Assembly (NCBI RefSeq): GCF_001483135.1
Contig: NZ_LNAL01000006.1
Coordinates: 1,178,003-1,242,002 of the forward strand
Reading direction: 5' to 3'
Length of the DNA stretch: 64,000 bases
Origin: Solirubrum puertoriconensis
GTDB taxonomy: Bacteria; Bacteroidota; Bacteroidia; Cytophagales; Hymenobacteraceae
Under the pieces are notes generated by a model. The model worked only from the letters and a program-made list of their open reading frames with translations. It was not told the DNA's origin and did no database searches. Each line of letters begins with the position of its first letter. Within the stretch, counting starts at the first letter, position 1. Positions 25,505-34,009 of this stretch are shown in pieces. The translations under genes and the position numbers were made by a program.

Positions 25505-26038
25505 CTATAAACCAGTAAGTTGGGTATCTGCAGCAGGGGGTGGGCTGGCAGCAGGCAGCTCAGTAACATATAGGTCCACCTCTTCGGCACCCGAGCCAAA
25601 ATCGGGCGCTACGGCCCGCCGCAAACGATTCTTAAGCTCGTCGAGGGTGCGGCGCACGTTGGTAACGGAAGGGTGCTGTTTCAGCTTAGCGGCCGCTTCA
25701 GTTTTCATCACTAGCTGCACCACTTTCTCGAGTACAAAGGGCAGAATCCAACCGGCCACGTTCGAGGCCAAGGCTCCGCGCAAGCCCAAACGCGCCAGTA
25801 ACCGCACCGTCATGCGCTCCAGCAGCAGTGCTTTCACGGCCGGAGCGGCTTTGTCGACCAGAAAATCGGCTACTATTTTGGCGTTGCCTTTCTGTACCTC
25901 GGCGCGCAACACCTCCTGTACCGACTCCACGGCAGCTAGAAATGCTTTGCGAAACAGCGGTCCGGTTTGCCAAGCGCGCAAGCCAATGGCTCGGGCCGAG
26001 TTAAGCATCGACGGAACAAATGCGGGCGTCTTCATCAT
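25505..26038 (-). CDS. Hypothetical protein with hydrophobic helical middle
   Basis: 177 residues from the ATG at 26038; an in-frame TTG at 26125 would add 29 residues. The middle (about 75-125: RLGLRGALASNVAGWILPFVLEKVVQLVM) is hydrophobic and could be membrane-associated. The C-terminus is a charged helix (VRRTLDELKNRLRRAV) and a Pro/Ala tail. No family recognised. It is divergent from the quinone oxidoreductase gene, whose start at 26134 overlaps nothing if the 26038 start is right. A TACGTTTC box lies at 26045-26052. Confidence 0.6.
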   Translation of the reverse strand: MMKTPAFVPSMLNSARAIGLRAWQTGPLFRKAFLAAVESVQEVLRAEVQKGNAKIVADFLVDKAAPAVKALLLERMTVRLLARLGLRGALASNVAGWILPFVLEKVVQLVMKTEAAAKLKQHPSVTNVRRTLDELKNRLRRAVAPDFGSGAEEVDLYVTELPAASPPPAADTQLTGL

Positions 26039-26133
26039 CGGCAAGAAACGTAAAAGCGTCCGAAAGGTGGCCCACGGGCGTAGCGCCGGGTAAATTTTGC
26101 AGCTCTGCCACCTAGGCTTAAACAACTCTCCGC

Positions 26134-27114
26134 ATGAATGCCATTGTAATAGCGCACCCCGGCGGCACCGAAGTGCTCCAACTACGGCAACAGCTCAAGC
26201 CCGAACCCGCTGCCAATCAAGTGCTTGTGAAGGTGCAAGCAGCCGGCGTAAACCGCCCCGATGTGCTGTTGCGCCAAGGCAAATACGGCGGTGCCGGTGA
26301 TGTAAGCGGATTAGTGCCCGGGCTGGAAATTGCCGGCACCGTGGAGCAGGTAGGAGCGGAGGCCAGTCGGTGGCAACCCGGCGATGCCGTGTGCGCATTG
26401 CTGGCCGAGGGCGGCTATGCCGAGTACGCCGTGGTTGATGCGCGCCATTGCCTGCCCGTGCCCGCGGGCTGGAGTATGGCCGAAGCCGCTACTTTGCCCG
26501 AAACGGTATTTACAGTGTGGCACAACGTGTTTGAGCGCGGCGCATTGCAGCCCGGCGAAACGCTGTTGGTGCACGGTGGTAGCAGCGGAATTGGTATCAC
26601 GGCAATCCAGCTAGGCAAGCTGTTGGGTGCCACGGTGTACGCCACGGCTGGTACGGAGGAGAAATGCCGCGCCTGCGAAGCCCTAGGTGCGACTCGTTGC
26701 TTCAACTACAACACCCAGGACTTCGAGGCTGAGCTAAAGCAAGTTGGCGGCGCCGATGTGGTACTGGACATGGTGGGCGGCGACTACACGGCCAAAAACC
26801 TGAGCCTGCTGAAAGAGGATGGCCGTTTGGTGTTCATCAACGCCATGCGCGGTGCCCGGGCCGAGTTTAACGCGCTGGAGGTGATGCGCCGTCGCCTTAC
26901 CATTACGGGAAGCACCTTGCGCCCTAGGTCGGCTGCGTTTAAAGCCACACTGGCAGCAGCCCTTGAGCAGCAAGTATGGCCGCTGCTGGCCAACAAGCAG
27001 TTTCGGCCGGTTATTTACCGGGAGTTTGCCTTGGCCGAGGCCGAGCAGGCGCACCGTCTGCTTGAGAGCAGCGAGCATATCGGTAAACTGGTGCTGCGGG
27101 TAAACGATTACTAA
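26134..27114 (+). CDS. NAD(P)H-quinone oxidoreductase, PIG3-like (MDR superfamily)
   Basis: 326 residues of the zinc-independent medium-chain dehydrogenase/reductase superfamily. The N-terminal GroES-like domain includes AAGVNRPDVLLRQGKY and PGLEIAGTV. The nucleotide-binding motif is LLVHGGSSGIGITAIQLGK near 145-163 and is typical of quinone oxidoreductases of the p53-inducible gene 3 type. No structural or catalytic zinc cysteines are seen, unlike the zinc alcohol dehydrogenase at 40 kb. Likely NADPH-dependent reduction of quinones or other carbonyls; physiological substrate unknown. Confidence 0.9.
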   Translation: MNAIVIAHPGGTEVLQLRQQLKPEPAANQVLVKVQAAGVNRPDVLLRQGKYGGAGDVSGLVPGLEIAGTVEQVGAEASRWQPGDAVCALLAEGGYAEYAVVDARHCLPVPAGWSMAEAATLPETVFTVWHNVFERGALQPGETLLVHGGSSGIGITAIQLGKLLGATVYATAGTEEKCRACEALGATRCFNYNTQDFEAELKQVGGADVVLDMVGGDYTAKNLSLLKEDGRLVFINAMRGARAEFNALEVMRRRLTITGSTLRPRSAAFKATLAAALEQQVWPLLANKQFRPVIYREFALAEAEQAHRLLESSEHIGKLVLRVNDY

Positions 27115-27115
27115 T

Positions 27116-27532
27116 TTAAGTCGTGGCGGTTTTCTCTAGGCCCGGGAACGGCGGAGAGGACAACGGCGCCTCGGCGGCGAAGAGTTGGCCGGGGTGGCGG
27201 AGGGCGTCGTACACGGCAATGGTGCTGGCGAAGGCCGTCCAGGCGCTGATTGGCGCGTACGCATAGGGCAGAAGATTGGCGTCGCCGCTGTGCGTGGCCA
27301 GGCTCAGGCTGGTTAGGGCTGCGGCAGCGTCGGCTAGCGTCCAGGCGGCACTAAGCCGTGGGCTGCAGCAAGTATCGGCCGGTACACGCCCGTACGTAGG
27401 TCAGGCCATGATTAATGCCTAATGCCGCCTTTAACGATGCACCGGGTTTGCAGGTGCATACGCTCGAAGGGGTTTTCGCGCGGGCCGAACAGGAGTAGGG
27501 TGTTGTAGTGCGTACTGCAGCACGCGCTACAC
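27116..27532 (-). pseudogene. Decayed gene remnant spread over three frames
   Basis: Minus-strand reading gives protein-like sequence that shifts frame twice. About 27415-27532 reads HYNTLLLFGPRENPFERMHLQT, cut here to its recognisable core FGPRENPFER. About 27354-27470, in another frame, reads PGASLKAALGINHGLTYVR. About 27116-27400, in a third frame, reads SPRLSAAWTLADAAAALTSL, then SGDANLLPYAYAPISAWTAF and FASTIAVYDALRHPGQLFA, and ends in a TAA. There is no intact start. Codon choice within each piece resembles that of genes here. I do not recognise the family; the last part could be a membrane protein. It fills the gap between the oxidoreductase gene and ispG. Confidence 0.55.
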
Positions 27533-27552
27533 GCAGCTACAATCGCCCTTCG

Positions 27553-27560
27553 TACCTTTG
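27553..27560 (+). promoter_or_regulatory. -7 box (TACCTTTG) for ispG
   Basis: Exact TAnnTTTG match 59 nt before the ispG ATG. No clear -33 TTG is seen. Confidence 0.5.
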
Positions 27561-27619
27561 CCGCCGAGCAACTTTGCCGCCGCCAGCGCGGTTTTGCTTC
27601 CGACTACGATATCCGCTGC

Positions 27620-29671
27620 ATGAGCACCTCCGCCTTTAAGATTTACTGCCCCAGCCTTACCGAGTACAAGCGCCGCGAAGCGCGCGTCGTGAACATCGGC
27701 GACCTGCCCCTAGGTGGTTCGTACCCCATACGTGTGCAGAGCATGACCACCGTCGATACCATGGATACCATGGGCTCGGTGGAGGAGACGCTGCGCATGG
27801 TAGAGGCCGGCTGCGAGTACGTGCGCATCACGGCGCCGAGCATGAAGGAGGCTCAAAACCTGCTCGAAATCAAGAAGGAGCTGCGCAAGCGCGGTTGCGA
27901 GGTGCCGCTGATTGCCGACATTCACTTCACGCCGAACGCGGCCGAACTCGCCGCGCGCATTGTGGAGAAAGTGCGCGTAAACCCCGGCAACTACGTCGAC
28001 AAAAAGAAATTTCAGGTACTGGAGTACACCGACGCCGAGTACCAGGCCGAGATAGAGCGCATTCGGGAGCGGTTTCGGCCGTTGGTGCAAATCTGCAAGG
28101 AGTACGGCACGGCCATGCGCATCGGCACCAACCACGGGTCGTTGTCCGACCGCATTTTGTCGCGCTACGGCGATACGCCGCTGGGCATGGTAGAGTCGGC
28201 GCTGGAGTTTTTGCGCATCTGCGAAGACGAGAACTACTACAACGTGGTGCTCTCGATGAAGGCCTCCAACACGCAAGTGATGGTGCAAGCCTACCGCTTG
28301 CTGGTGCAGAAGCTCGCAGCCGAAGGCCTGCAGCCATACCCGCTGCACCTGGGCGTAACCGAAGCCGGCGAGGCAGAAGATGGCCGCATCAAGTCGGCCG
28401 TGGGCATTGGCACCCTGCTCGAAGACGGCCTGGGCGATACCGTGCGTGTGTCGCTCACGGAACCACCCGAAGCCGAGGCGCCCGTGGCCCGTATGCTCAT
28501 CGACCGGTACACCAACCGCGCCGCCGAGGCTAAGCCAATTATGCCCTTGGCGGCTGATGCTACCAACCGCGCAAAGCTGTCGGGCATCAGTGAAGCTCAG
28601 GAGCAAAATATTCCCATCGACCCATTTCAATACCACCGCCGCCACTCGCACGAGGTACTGAACCTAGGCGGGCAAAACGTGCCGCGTGTGCTGGCTGATA
28701 TTTCGCGCCTGCCGCAGCTGGAGTACGCCGATCTGCGTTGCGTGGGGCACCTCTACTCGGCATTCCTCGATAAGTTTCAGATGAACGACCTAGGGGCCGA
28801 CTTCATCTATACCGGTCAGCGCCCGGTGCCTTTCATGCTGCCCAACGGCCTGAAGGAGCTGGTTGATTACTCGGCCTGGCTCGACGGCGGCAAACGCGAA
28901 GACCACTACCCGGTGCTCACCCAAAGCGAGTACGCTGTGGCCGCAGCCAAGCACCCCGAGGCCAACTTTGTGTTCCATAATCTGGAGTCGCTCACCACGG
29001 CAGCCCTCGAGCAGCTGCGCCTCGACCGCACGGCCGTTGTCATTCTCTACACCGACAACGCCCACGCCATGCCCGAAATCCGCCGGGCGTTCTTCCGGCT
29101 GATGAACTTCGGCATTACCAATCCGGTCATCATCAACCGCCAGTACCCCGAGCAGGCGCCCGAGCAAACGCAGCTCTACGCCGCTACCGATGTGGGCGGT
29201 CTGCTGCTCGATGGCCTCGGCGACGGCGTGGTGCTGAGTACCGAAAAGCTACCCGATGCCGACCAGGCTACTTGGCTGCAGCGCCTCGATTCTCTAAACC
29301 AGCTGAGCTTCGGTATTTTGCAGGCGGCTCGTACGCGCATGAGCAAAACGGAGTACATCAGCTGCCCGAGCTGCGGCCGTACCCTGTTCGACTTGCCCGA
29401 AACCACGGCCATGATTCGCCGCCGCACCGACCACCTCAAGGGTGTCAAAATCGGCATTATGGGCTGCATTGTGAACGGCCCCGGCGAAATGGCCGATGCC
29501 GACTACGGCTACGTAGGCGTGGGCCGAGGCAAGATTGCGCTGTACCGCGGTCAGGAGGTTATCAAGAAATCGGTGCCCGAAGAAGCCGCCGTGGATGAGC
29601 TTATCAACCTGATCCGTGAGGATGGCCGCTGGGTTGAGCCTGTGAAGCTGGAGGAGCAAGTAGGGGCGTAG
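27620..29671 (+). CDS. ispG: 4-hydroxy-3-methylbut-2-enyl diphosphate synthase IspG, long form
   Basis: Iron-sulfur enzyme of the MEP isoprenoid pathway converting MEcPP to HMBPP. 683 residues, the long plant/Bacteroidota-type form with an extra central domain (roughly 290-560) between the TIM barrel and the cluster domain. The barrel is seen in IRVQSMTTVDT, LIADIHF and VRVNPGNY. 4Fe-4S cysteines lie in CPSCGRTLFD near 577-580 and in MGCIVNGPGEMADADYGYVG near 615. Isoprenoid output would feed quinones and the carotenoids suggested by the CrtA-like gene at 38 kb. A terminator follows. Confidence 0.95.
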   Translation: MSTSAFKIYCPSLTEYKRREARVVNIGDLPLGGSYPIRVQSMTTVDTMDTMGSVEETLRMVEAGCEYVRITAPSMKEAQNLLEIKKELRKRGCEVPLIADIHFTPNAAELAARIVEKVRVNPGNYVDKKKFQVLEYTDAEYQAEIERIRERFRPLVQICKEYGTAMRIGTNHGSLSDRILSRYGDTPLGMVESALEFLRICEDENYYNVVLSMKASNTQVMVQAYRLLVQKLAAEGLQPYPLHLGVTEAGEAEDGRIKSAVGIGTLLEDGLGDTVRVSLTEPPEAEAPVARMLIDRYTNRAAEAKPIMPLAADATNRAKLSGISEAQEQNIPIDPFQYHRRHSHEVLNLGGQNVPRVLADISRLPQLEYADLRCVGHLYSAFLDKFQMNDLGADFIYTGQRPVPFMLPNGLKELVDYSAWLDGGKREDHYPVLTQSEYAVAAAKHPEANFVFHNLESLTTAALEQLRLDRTAVVILYTDNAHAMPEIRRAFFRLMNFGITNPVIINRQYPEQAPEQTQLYAATDVGGLLLDGLGDGVVLSTEKLPDADQATWLQRLDSLNQLSFGILQAARTRMSKTEYISCPSCGRTLFDLPETTAMIRRRTDHLKGVKIGIMGCIVNGPGEMADADYGYVGVGRGKIALYRGQEVIKKSVPEEAAVDELINLIREDGRWVEPVKLEEQVGA

Positions 29672-29695
29672 TAGCAGCTATCAGAGCATTAACAG

Positions 29696-29729
29696 AACGT
29701 CATGCCAAGCGTAGCCGAGGCATGACGTT
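29696..29729 (+). terminator. Intrinsic terminator after ispG
   Basis: 11-bp perfect stem (arms 29696-29706 and 29719-29729), 12-nt loop, followed by a T-rich tract. Confidence 0.8.
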
Positions 29730-29750
29730 TTTCTTTTGGGTTTACCCGCT

Positions 29751-30050
29751 ATGCTGGACTTTTTTCTAATTGATGATAGCCAATCCACATCCAACCGGAA
29801 ATTGGTTTTGCAGCGTGTAGGGGGCATCGAGGATGAGTTGTTTTACCGCCTGCAAGCGGAAGGGATTATTGAAGCTTGGCTTGATTACTACGGTACCTTT
29901 CGCTGGGGAAGTGAAAATGTAATGCGTATCCTGCACCAGCTGTTGCAGAAGCGTGGGGCGGCTACACTGCGACCAGACGAGGCCGTTTTTGTGGCTATTC
30001 TGCAACGCGCAGTGGATGCACAATGCGGCTTGCTGGCTCGTGGCGATTAG
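29751..30050 (+). CDS. Small hypothetical protein
   Basis: 99 residues from the ATG at 29751. Acidic start (MLDFFLIDDSQS), then a mixed helical region (RLQAEGIIEAWLDYYGTFRW, RPDEAVFVAILQRAVDAQ). No motif or family recognised; no signal peptide. Codon use resembles that of neighbours, which supports a real gene. It sits between the ispG terminator and a HAD phosphatase on the same strand. Confidence 0.6.
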   Translation: MLDFFLIDDSQSTSNRKLVLQRVGGIEDELFYRLQAEGIIEAWLDYYGTFRWGSENVMRILHQLLQKRGAATLRPDEAVFVAILQRAVDAQCGLLARGD

Positions 30051-30153
30051 TAGCTTGCCTTACGGCTGAAACGCAATCGTATCAGCGCTATTCTCTGGGT
30101 CAGCGCTAGCAGCCGAGACGCTACCTTTACCGCGCCAATACCCAATCTCCACT

Positions 30154-30807
30154 ATGATCCGCACCGTCATCTTCGACATGGACGGCGTACTCGTTGATAC
30201 CGAGCCGCTGCACCACGAGGCCTTTTTCCGTCATTATGCCGAGCTCGGCATTCAGGTCTCGGATGAGGAATACGCCACCTTCCTAGGTCTCTCCACGCGC
30301 AACGTGTACCAGCGGCTGAAGCAGGAGTTCGGATTGGATGGCGACATTGACGAGCTGATGAAGCGTAAGCGCGAGCTATTTGCCGTGGCTTTCGACGAAT
30401 CCGAGGAGCTGGATTTGCTGCCCGGTGCGCGCGAGCTGATCTTGGACTTACGCCAGGCGGGCGTGCCGTTGCAGCTGGCCTCGTCGGCGGGCAAAGACAC
30501 CATCAACCGCGTGTTCCGGCGTTTCGGGTTGTATCCGCTGTTCGACAACCTGGTAAGCGGCGAAGATTTTCCGCGTTCCAAGCCCGATCCGGCCATTTTC
30601 TTGCGTGCCGCCGAGTTGGCCGGAGTGCCACCGCAGGAGTGCTTGGTAATCGAGGACTCCCACAACGGCGTAACCGCCGCCAAAGCAGCAGGCATGTACT
30701 GCATCGGCTACCGCAGCGAGCATTCGGAAGGGCAGGACCTGCACCACGCCGATCAGGTGGTTTCGCACCTAGGGCAGCTTAGCGCAGCCGCCATTCTGGC
30801 ATTGTAA
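30154..30807 (+). CDS. HAD-IA family phosphatase, beta-phosphoglucomutase-like
   Basis: 217 residues. Motif I is FDMDGVLVDTEP, with nucleophile D8 and acid/base D10. Motif II is SSAGK near 109; motif III is SKPDP then VIEDSHNGVTAAKAAGM near 165-181. The helical cap (about 15-85) is the C1 type of HAD subfamily IA. Such enzymes are sugar-phosphate phosphatases or phosphomutases; the exact substrate cannot be read. A TACCTTTA box at 30122-30129 may be its promoter. Confidence 0.9.
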   Translation: MIRTVIFDMDGVLVDTEPLHHEAFFRHYAELGIQVSDEEYATFLGLSTRNVYQRLKQEFGLDGDIDELMKRKRELFAVAFDESEELDLLPGARELILDLRQAGVPLQLASSAGKDTINRVFRRFGLYPLFDNLVSGEDFPRSKPDPAIFLRAAELAGVPPQECLVIEDSHNGVTAAKAAGMYCIGYRSEHSEGQDLHHADQVVSHLGQLSAAAILAL

Positions 30808-30927
30808 GCACCTAGGGCAAGGCCCGGTGCGCTCAGATTGAGTTTAAGGCCATAACGCCATTGCCAACAATAACTCCGATTGGGCGCGGTTGCGTACTAA
30901 GGGTAAACGCTTGCCCCCACCACCCGC

Positions 30928-31248
30928 ATGATCGTCCGCCCGCTGAACCTGCCGGAACTAGGTTTGCTTATTTACCTGCTCCGCAGCGCGCCTCAATCAG
31001 CGCGTTTGCTCGGCGAGCTGCATACCGCCGAGGTGGTCGAGCTTAACACCAGCGGCATAGGCACGTTGCGCTTTCTAAACCACATGCCCAACCGCCACCT
31101 AGGCGAGCGAATTGCCAGCACGCAGTTTCTAGACGAAGACGGTGTGCAGGTTTTTGCGGCACTGTACCTCGATCAGCACGGCGAGCTATATGAGCTCGAC
31201 TGTTGGAAGGCCGACGATACCCCGGTGGTGCGTATTCCGGCATTTTAG
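30928..31248 (+). CDS. Small conserved protein, DUF6984-like
   Basis: 106 residues. The pattern is RPLNLPELGLLIYLL at the start, GIGTLRF in the middle, and DEDGVQVFAALYLDQHGELYELDCWKAD at the end. From memory this matches a short conserved domain listed as DUF6984, whose role is unknown; the assignment needs a profile search. It is soluble, with no signal peptide. It lies about 120 nt after the HAD gene on the same strand. Confidence 0.65.
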   Translation: MIVRPLNLPELGLLIYLLRSAPQSARLLGELHTAEVVELNTSGIGTLRFLNHMPNRHLGERIASTQFLDEDGVQVFAALYLDQHGELYELDCWKADDTPVVRIPAF

Positions 31249-31312
31249 CCGCTGCTGCTAGGCAAAAGTCCGGCTCCTGGGTGCGTATGCTGCTTTAGAA
31301 GTAGGGCAGCTG

Positions 31313-31771
31313 CTACTGCTTGCACTTGTCTTTGCGGCGGGTGTCAATTACGTAAGCAATTTTCCAGCCCTGGGCCATGCGTACCAGTTGAAACGAGTTG
31401 TAGCCGCAGTGGCTGAACTTGTTGCCTGCATAGAACTGATAGGGCGTCCAGACGCTGGCCAGATCAGCATCAATCAGCAGGCGCTCGTAGATGATGCGCT
31501 CATCCCATACCTCGGGGTGCGGCGTGCCAACAGCCTTCAGAAAATCGGTAGGGTTTTCGGTGCGCACCTGGGGGCTGCCGCCGCGGGTGCTGATGGTTTG
31601 CATAACCACTGCAGGAGCTAGCGTGCTGCGCACCATTGCACTGTCGCCCTTGCGCATGCCCTCGAAAAATGTGTCGATGGTCTTCTTCACGGCGTTGGCT
31701 TCGGAGGCCGATTGAGCCGAGGCTAACGGAGCAATGGCGAACAGGCAGCAGGAGAGTAGCAGGTGTTTCAT
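31313..31771 (-). CDS. Secreted NTF2/SnoaL-like protein
   Basis: 152 residues from the ATG at 31771. A clear signal peptide (LLLSCCLFAIAPLASAQ) is followed by an NTF2-like cone fold: an N-terminal helix (AVKKTIDTFFEGMRKGDSAMV), strands, and a C-terminal RMAQGWKIAYVIDTRRK. Members bind small ligands or act as accessory domains; no catalytic set is evident, so function is unknown. The chosen ATG gives a normal signal peptide; the frame opens 11 codons earlier. Confidence 0.8.
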   Translation of the reverse strand: MKHLLLSCCLFAIAPLASAQSASEANAVKKTIDTFFEGMRKGDSAMVRSTLAPAVVMQTISTRGGSPQVRTENPTDFLKAVGTPHPEVWDERIIYERLLIDADLASVWTPYQFYAGNKFSHCGYNSFQLVRMAQGWKIAYVIDTRRKDKCKQ

Positions 31772-32113
31772 AAGAGAAGAAATGCGGCAAAAGCCGGTGC
31801 GCACAACGACGTACCGTCGAGCTAAGGAGTTGCAGCTTGGACGGTAGAAGGGCGTTATTACACCGCTGCAAACTCGAAAATATGTTCGAAAAGCGGCAAC
31901 TATGCCCCGGTGCCCACTGTTTCATATATAGTCAGCAACTTACGATTTGCCACAAGGAGGGAAGCCCTAGGTTGCCGATTGATGAGCCGGTGTGTGGTGG
32001 GCGACGGAGCGCCAATTGCAAGTAGCCGGCGAGGTATGGCGCCACCGAGGCGTCGTTTCATGGTAAGTTTACTTTTCCATCCGCTTCTTTGCCGAAGCCG
32101 CAACCCCAACGAT
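31772..32113. other. Divergent intergenic region (342 bp)
   Basis: Lies between the minus-strand NTF2-like gene and the plus-strand 59-residue protein. It should hold promoters in both directions; a weak TATTTTCG-type box is seen on the minus strand near 31875 and a weak TACTTTTC near 32069 on the plus strand. It contains one CCTAGG. No coding signal is convincing. Confidence 0.4.
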
Positions 32114-32293
32114 ATGCGTACGAAAGGTCTGTTTGATTTTGGTCCCGTATTTGGCTATTTCTTCCGCAAGAAAGATCCGAACCGCCACACCAACTTTAAC
32201 CTGCGCACGATGCACATCATCAATAAAATATCGATGCTGATGTTTCTGGCAGGCCTGATTTTCATGCTCTTCAAATTTGTCATTCTGCGCTAA
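32114..32293 (+). CDS. Short conserved Cytophagales membrane protein (DUF6728-like)
   Basis: 59 residues starting at the internal ATG at 32114. The soluble part GPVFGYFFRKKDPNRHTNFN leads into MHIINKISMLMFLAGLIFML, a single transmembrane helix near the C-terminus. From memory it resembles the short family DUF6728; function unknown. An in-frame extension back to 31910 is possible on paper but has an Arg-rich, non-conserved look, so I reject it. Confidence 0.72.
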   Translation: MRTKGLFDFGPVFGYFFRKKDPNRHTNFNLRTMHIINKISMLMFLAGLIFMLFKFVILR

Positions 32294-32438
32294 CGCGCTT
32301 TAGTCTTTTGGCCTATACCGCAAGCCCGCTGGTATTTCCGGCGGGCTTGTTTTCTTTGGTAAGTGGCTTGCCCACGAGCTCATCCACTGGCAATATGGGC
32401 GGCAGCCGCTACCTTGCTGCCAAGCATTGCCCTTTGGT

Positions 32439-32795
32439 ATGAACATCGAAGAACTCCGCGAGTACTGCTTAAGCAAGCCCGGCACCACCGAAGAAACCCC
32501 GTTTGGCGAAGACACGCTGGTGTTTAAAGTAGGCGGCAAAATCTACGCCCTCACCAGCATTGGCAGCTACGAAAGCGTAAACCTGAAATGTGACCCGGAG
32601 CGCGCCGTGCAGCTGCGCGACGAGCACGACTTTGTGCGGCCTGGCTACCACATGAACAAAAAGCACTGGAACACGGTGCTGGTAGGCACGGGCATCAGCG
32701 TGCGCATGCTGCAGGAGCTCATCGACCACTCGTATGACTTGGTGCGCGCCTCGCTGCCCAAGGGCGTGCAAGCCGAATTAGCCGCGGCCGAGTAG
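32439..32795 (+). CDS. MmcQ/YjbR family DNA-binding-like protein
   Basis: 118 residues. Typical YjbR pattern: MNIEELREYCLSKPGTTEETPFGEDTLVFKVGGKI, with NLKCDPERA and PGYHMNKKHWNTV (residues shown in parts). The fold has a CyaY-like, DNA-binding-type architecture, but the family's biological role is unclear. The ATG at 32439 is chosen over a TTG four codons upstream because it matches the family start. Its stop abuts the stop of the convergent acyltransferase gene with no spacer. Confidence 0.88.
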   Translation: MNIEELREYCLSKPGTTEETPFGEDTLVFKVGGKIYALTSIGSYESVNLKCDPERAVQLRDEHDFVRPGYHMNKKHWNTVLVGTGISVRMLQELIDHSYDLVRASLPKGVQAELAAAE

Positions 32796-33866
32796 TTAGG
32801 CTTTGGGGTAAGCAAAGCGTTGCCCCAAGCGGCGCAATGGCCGCTCCAGCCAAGCCCACGATACGGACGCCACTACCAGCAGCCCCGCGGCCATCAGCAG
32901 CAACGCAAGCGGCGACTGCTCCCACTCGGCCGTGGCATAGGCAGGTGCTACGCGGTGCAACACGCGGTGCAGCAGCACGGGCATAAACAAGTGGTACAGA
33001 TACAATCCGTAGCTGCGTTGGCCTATCCACACCAAAACCGGGTTGATAAGTGCGCTACGCACCGAAGCCGAGGGCGTAAGCAAAATCATGCCCAGCACGC
33101 AAGCGGCCAGCAGTGCCAGCAGACTAGGAGCCAGCAGGAGCTCCGGGCGGCCCCCTAGGTGCTTCAGCAGCACATATGCGGGCAGCAACACCGCAAAGGC
33201 CATAACCCAGTGCCGATAGCTAATCCGCTGAGGTTGGGCTACGGCTAGCCCTAGCAACCCACCTAGAGCAAATACATCGAGGTGCGCGGGCAACAGCACC
33301 AAGGCAAACGAGGTGCCGGTAGCCGCCAGTAAGTACCAACGCAGCACCGGGCCGAGCACTACCAACAGGCCCAGTAACCAAGGCAAGCGGCGGGCACCGA
33401 CTAGCAATACCAGCGCGGGCCAAATCAGGTAAAACTGTTCTTCCACGGCCAACGACCACCAGTGGCCCACGCCTTCGCCCCAGGCTTGCTTGCTGAAGAA
33501 CAAGAAGTTTGCGCCTTGCAGCGCAAACCAGCCTAAGGACGCGCGCACGAAGCTGAGGTTCAGCAGCCAAGCCGCTGCCAGCGCAACATAAAAGGCTGGC
33601 AAAATGCGCAGGCTCCGGCGCAGGTAGAACGGCTTCAGCACCCGCCACGGCTGCTCGCTGCGTTGCGCCCGGCGCAAAATGTTGGTTACAAAGTAGCCGC
33701 TCAGCACAAAAAAGGCCGTTACGCCCACCGAGCTGGTTGCAGTGCGCACCCATGCCACCGGCAACCAGTGCTGCGCAATCACCATCAGCACCGGCAGCAC
33801 CCGAAACGCATCGAGCTCGGGGCGGTAAGAGGCGCTGGTGGTTTGGCGAACCGACAAAGCTAACAT
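32796..33866 (-). CDS. Acyltransferase 3 family membrane protein
   Basis: 356 residues from the ATG at 33866. About ten transmembrane helices. The family signatures RPELDAFRVLPVLMVIAQHW, TAFFVLSGYFVTNIL and YLRRSLRILPAFY are at the N-terminus, and GVGHWWSLAVEEQFYLIWP is near 140. Such enzymes transfer acetyl or other acyl groups to surface polysaccharides or lipids (OafA/NodX type). Substrate unknown; no polysaccharide cluster is nearby. The stop codon touches that of the convergent YjbR gene. Confidence 0.9.
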   Translation of the reverse strand: MLALSVRQTTSASYRPELDAFRVLPVLMVIAQHWLPVAWVRTATSSVGVTAFFVLSGYFVTNILRRAQRSEQPWRVLKPFYLRRSLRILPAFYVALAAAWLLNLSFVRASLGWFALQGANFLFFSKQAWGEGVGHWWSLAVEEQFYLIWPALVLLVGARRLPWLLGLLVVLGPVLRWYLLAATGTSFALVLLPAHLDVFALGGLLGLAVAQPQRISYRHWVMAFAVLLPAYVLLKHLGGRPELLLAPSLLALLAACVLGMILLTPSASVRSALINPVLVWIGQRSYGLYLYHLFMPVLLHRVLHRVAPAYATAEWEQSPLALLLMAAGLLVVASVSWAWLERPLRRLGQRFAYPKA

Positions 33867-33950
33867 CGGGGTAAGTGCAAGAGTATGTGCAGCCGACAAA
33901 CCTAGGTTAAATCAACCAGAACAATGCAGTTGGTTGGGCGCCAACGCAAA

Positions 33951-33982
33951 CGGCCCACAGCTCCGTTGAGAGCCGTGGGCCG
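33951..33982 (-). terminator. Probable terminator after leuS
   Basis: GC-rich stem of about 13 bp with one mismatch (CGGCCCACAGCTC / GAGCCGTGGGCCG), 28 nt past the leuS stop. The U-tract is weak. Confidence 0.5.
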
Positions 33983-34009
33983 TGCAATAGTTCTGGTAAC
34001 CCTAGGTGC

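Noticed and set aside
31910-32113. Upstream extension of the 59-residue membrane protein
   Set aside because: The extra residues are Arg-rich and irregular, and the conserved part starts at the ATG at 32114.
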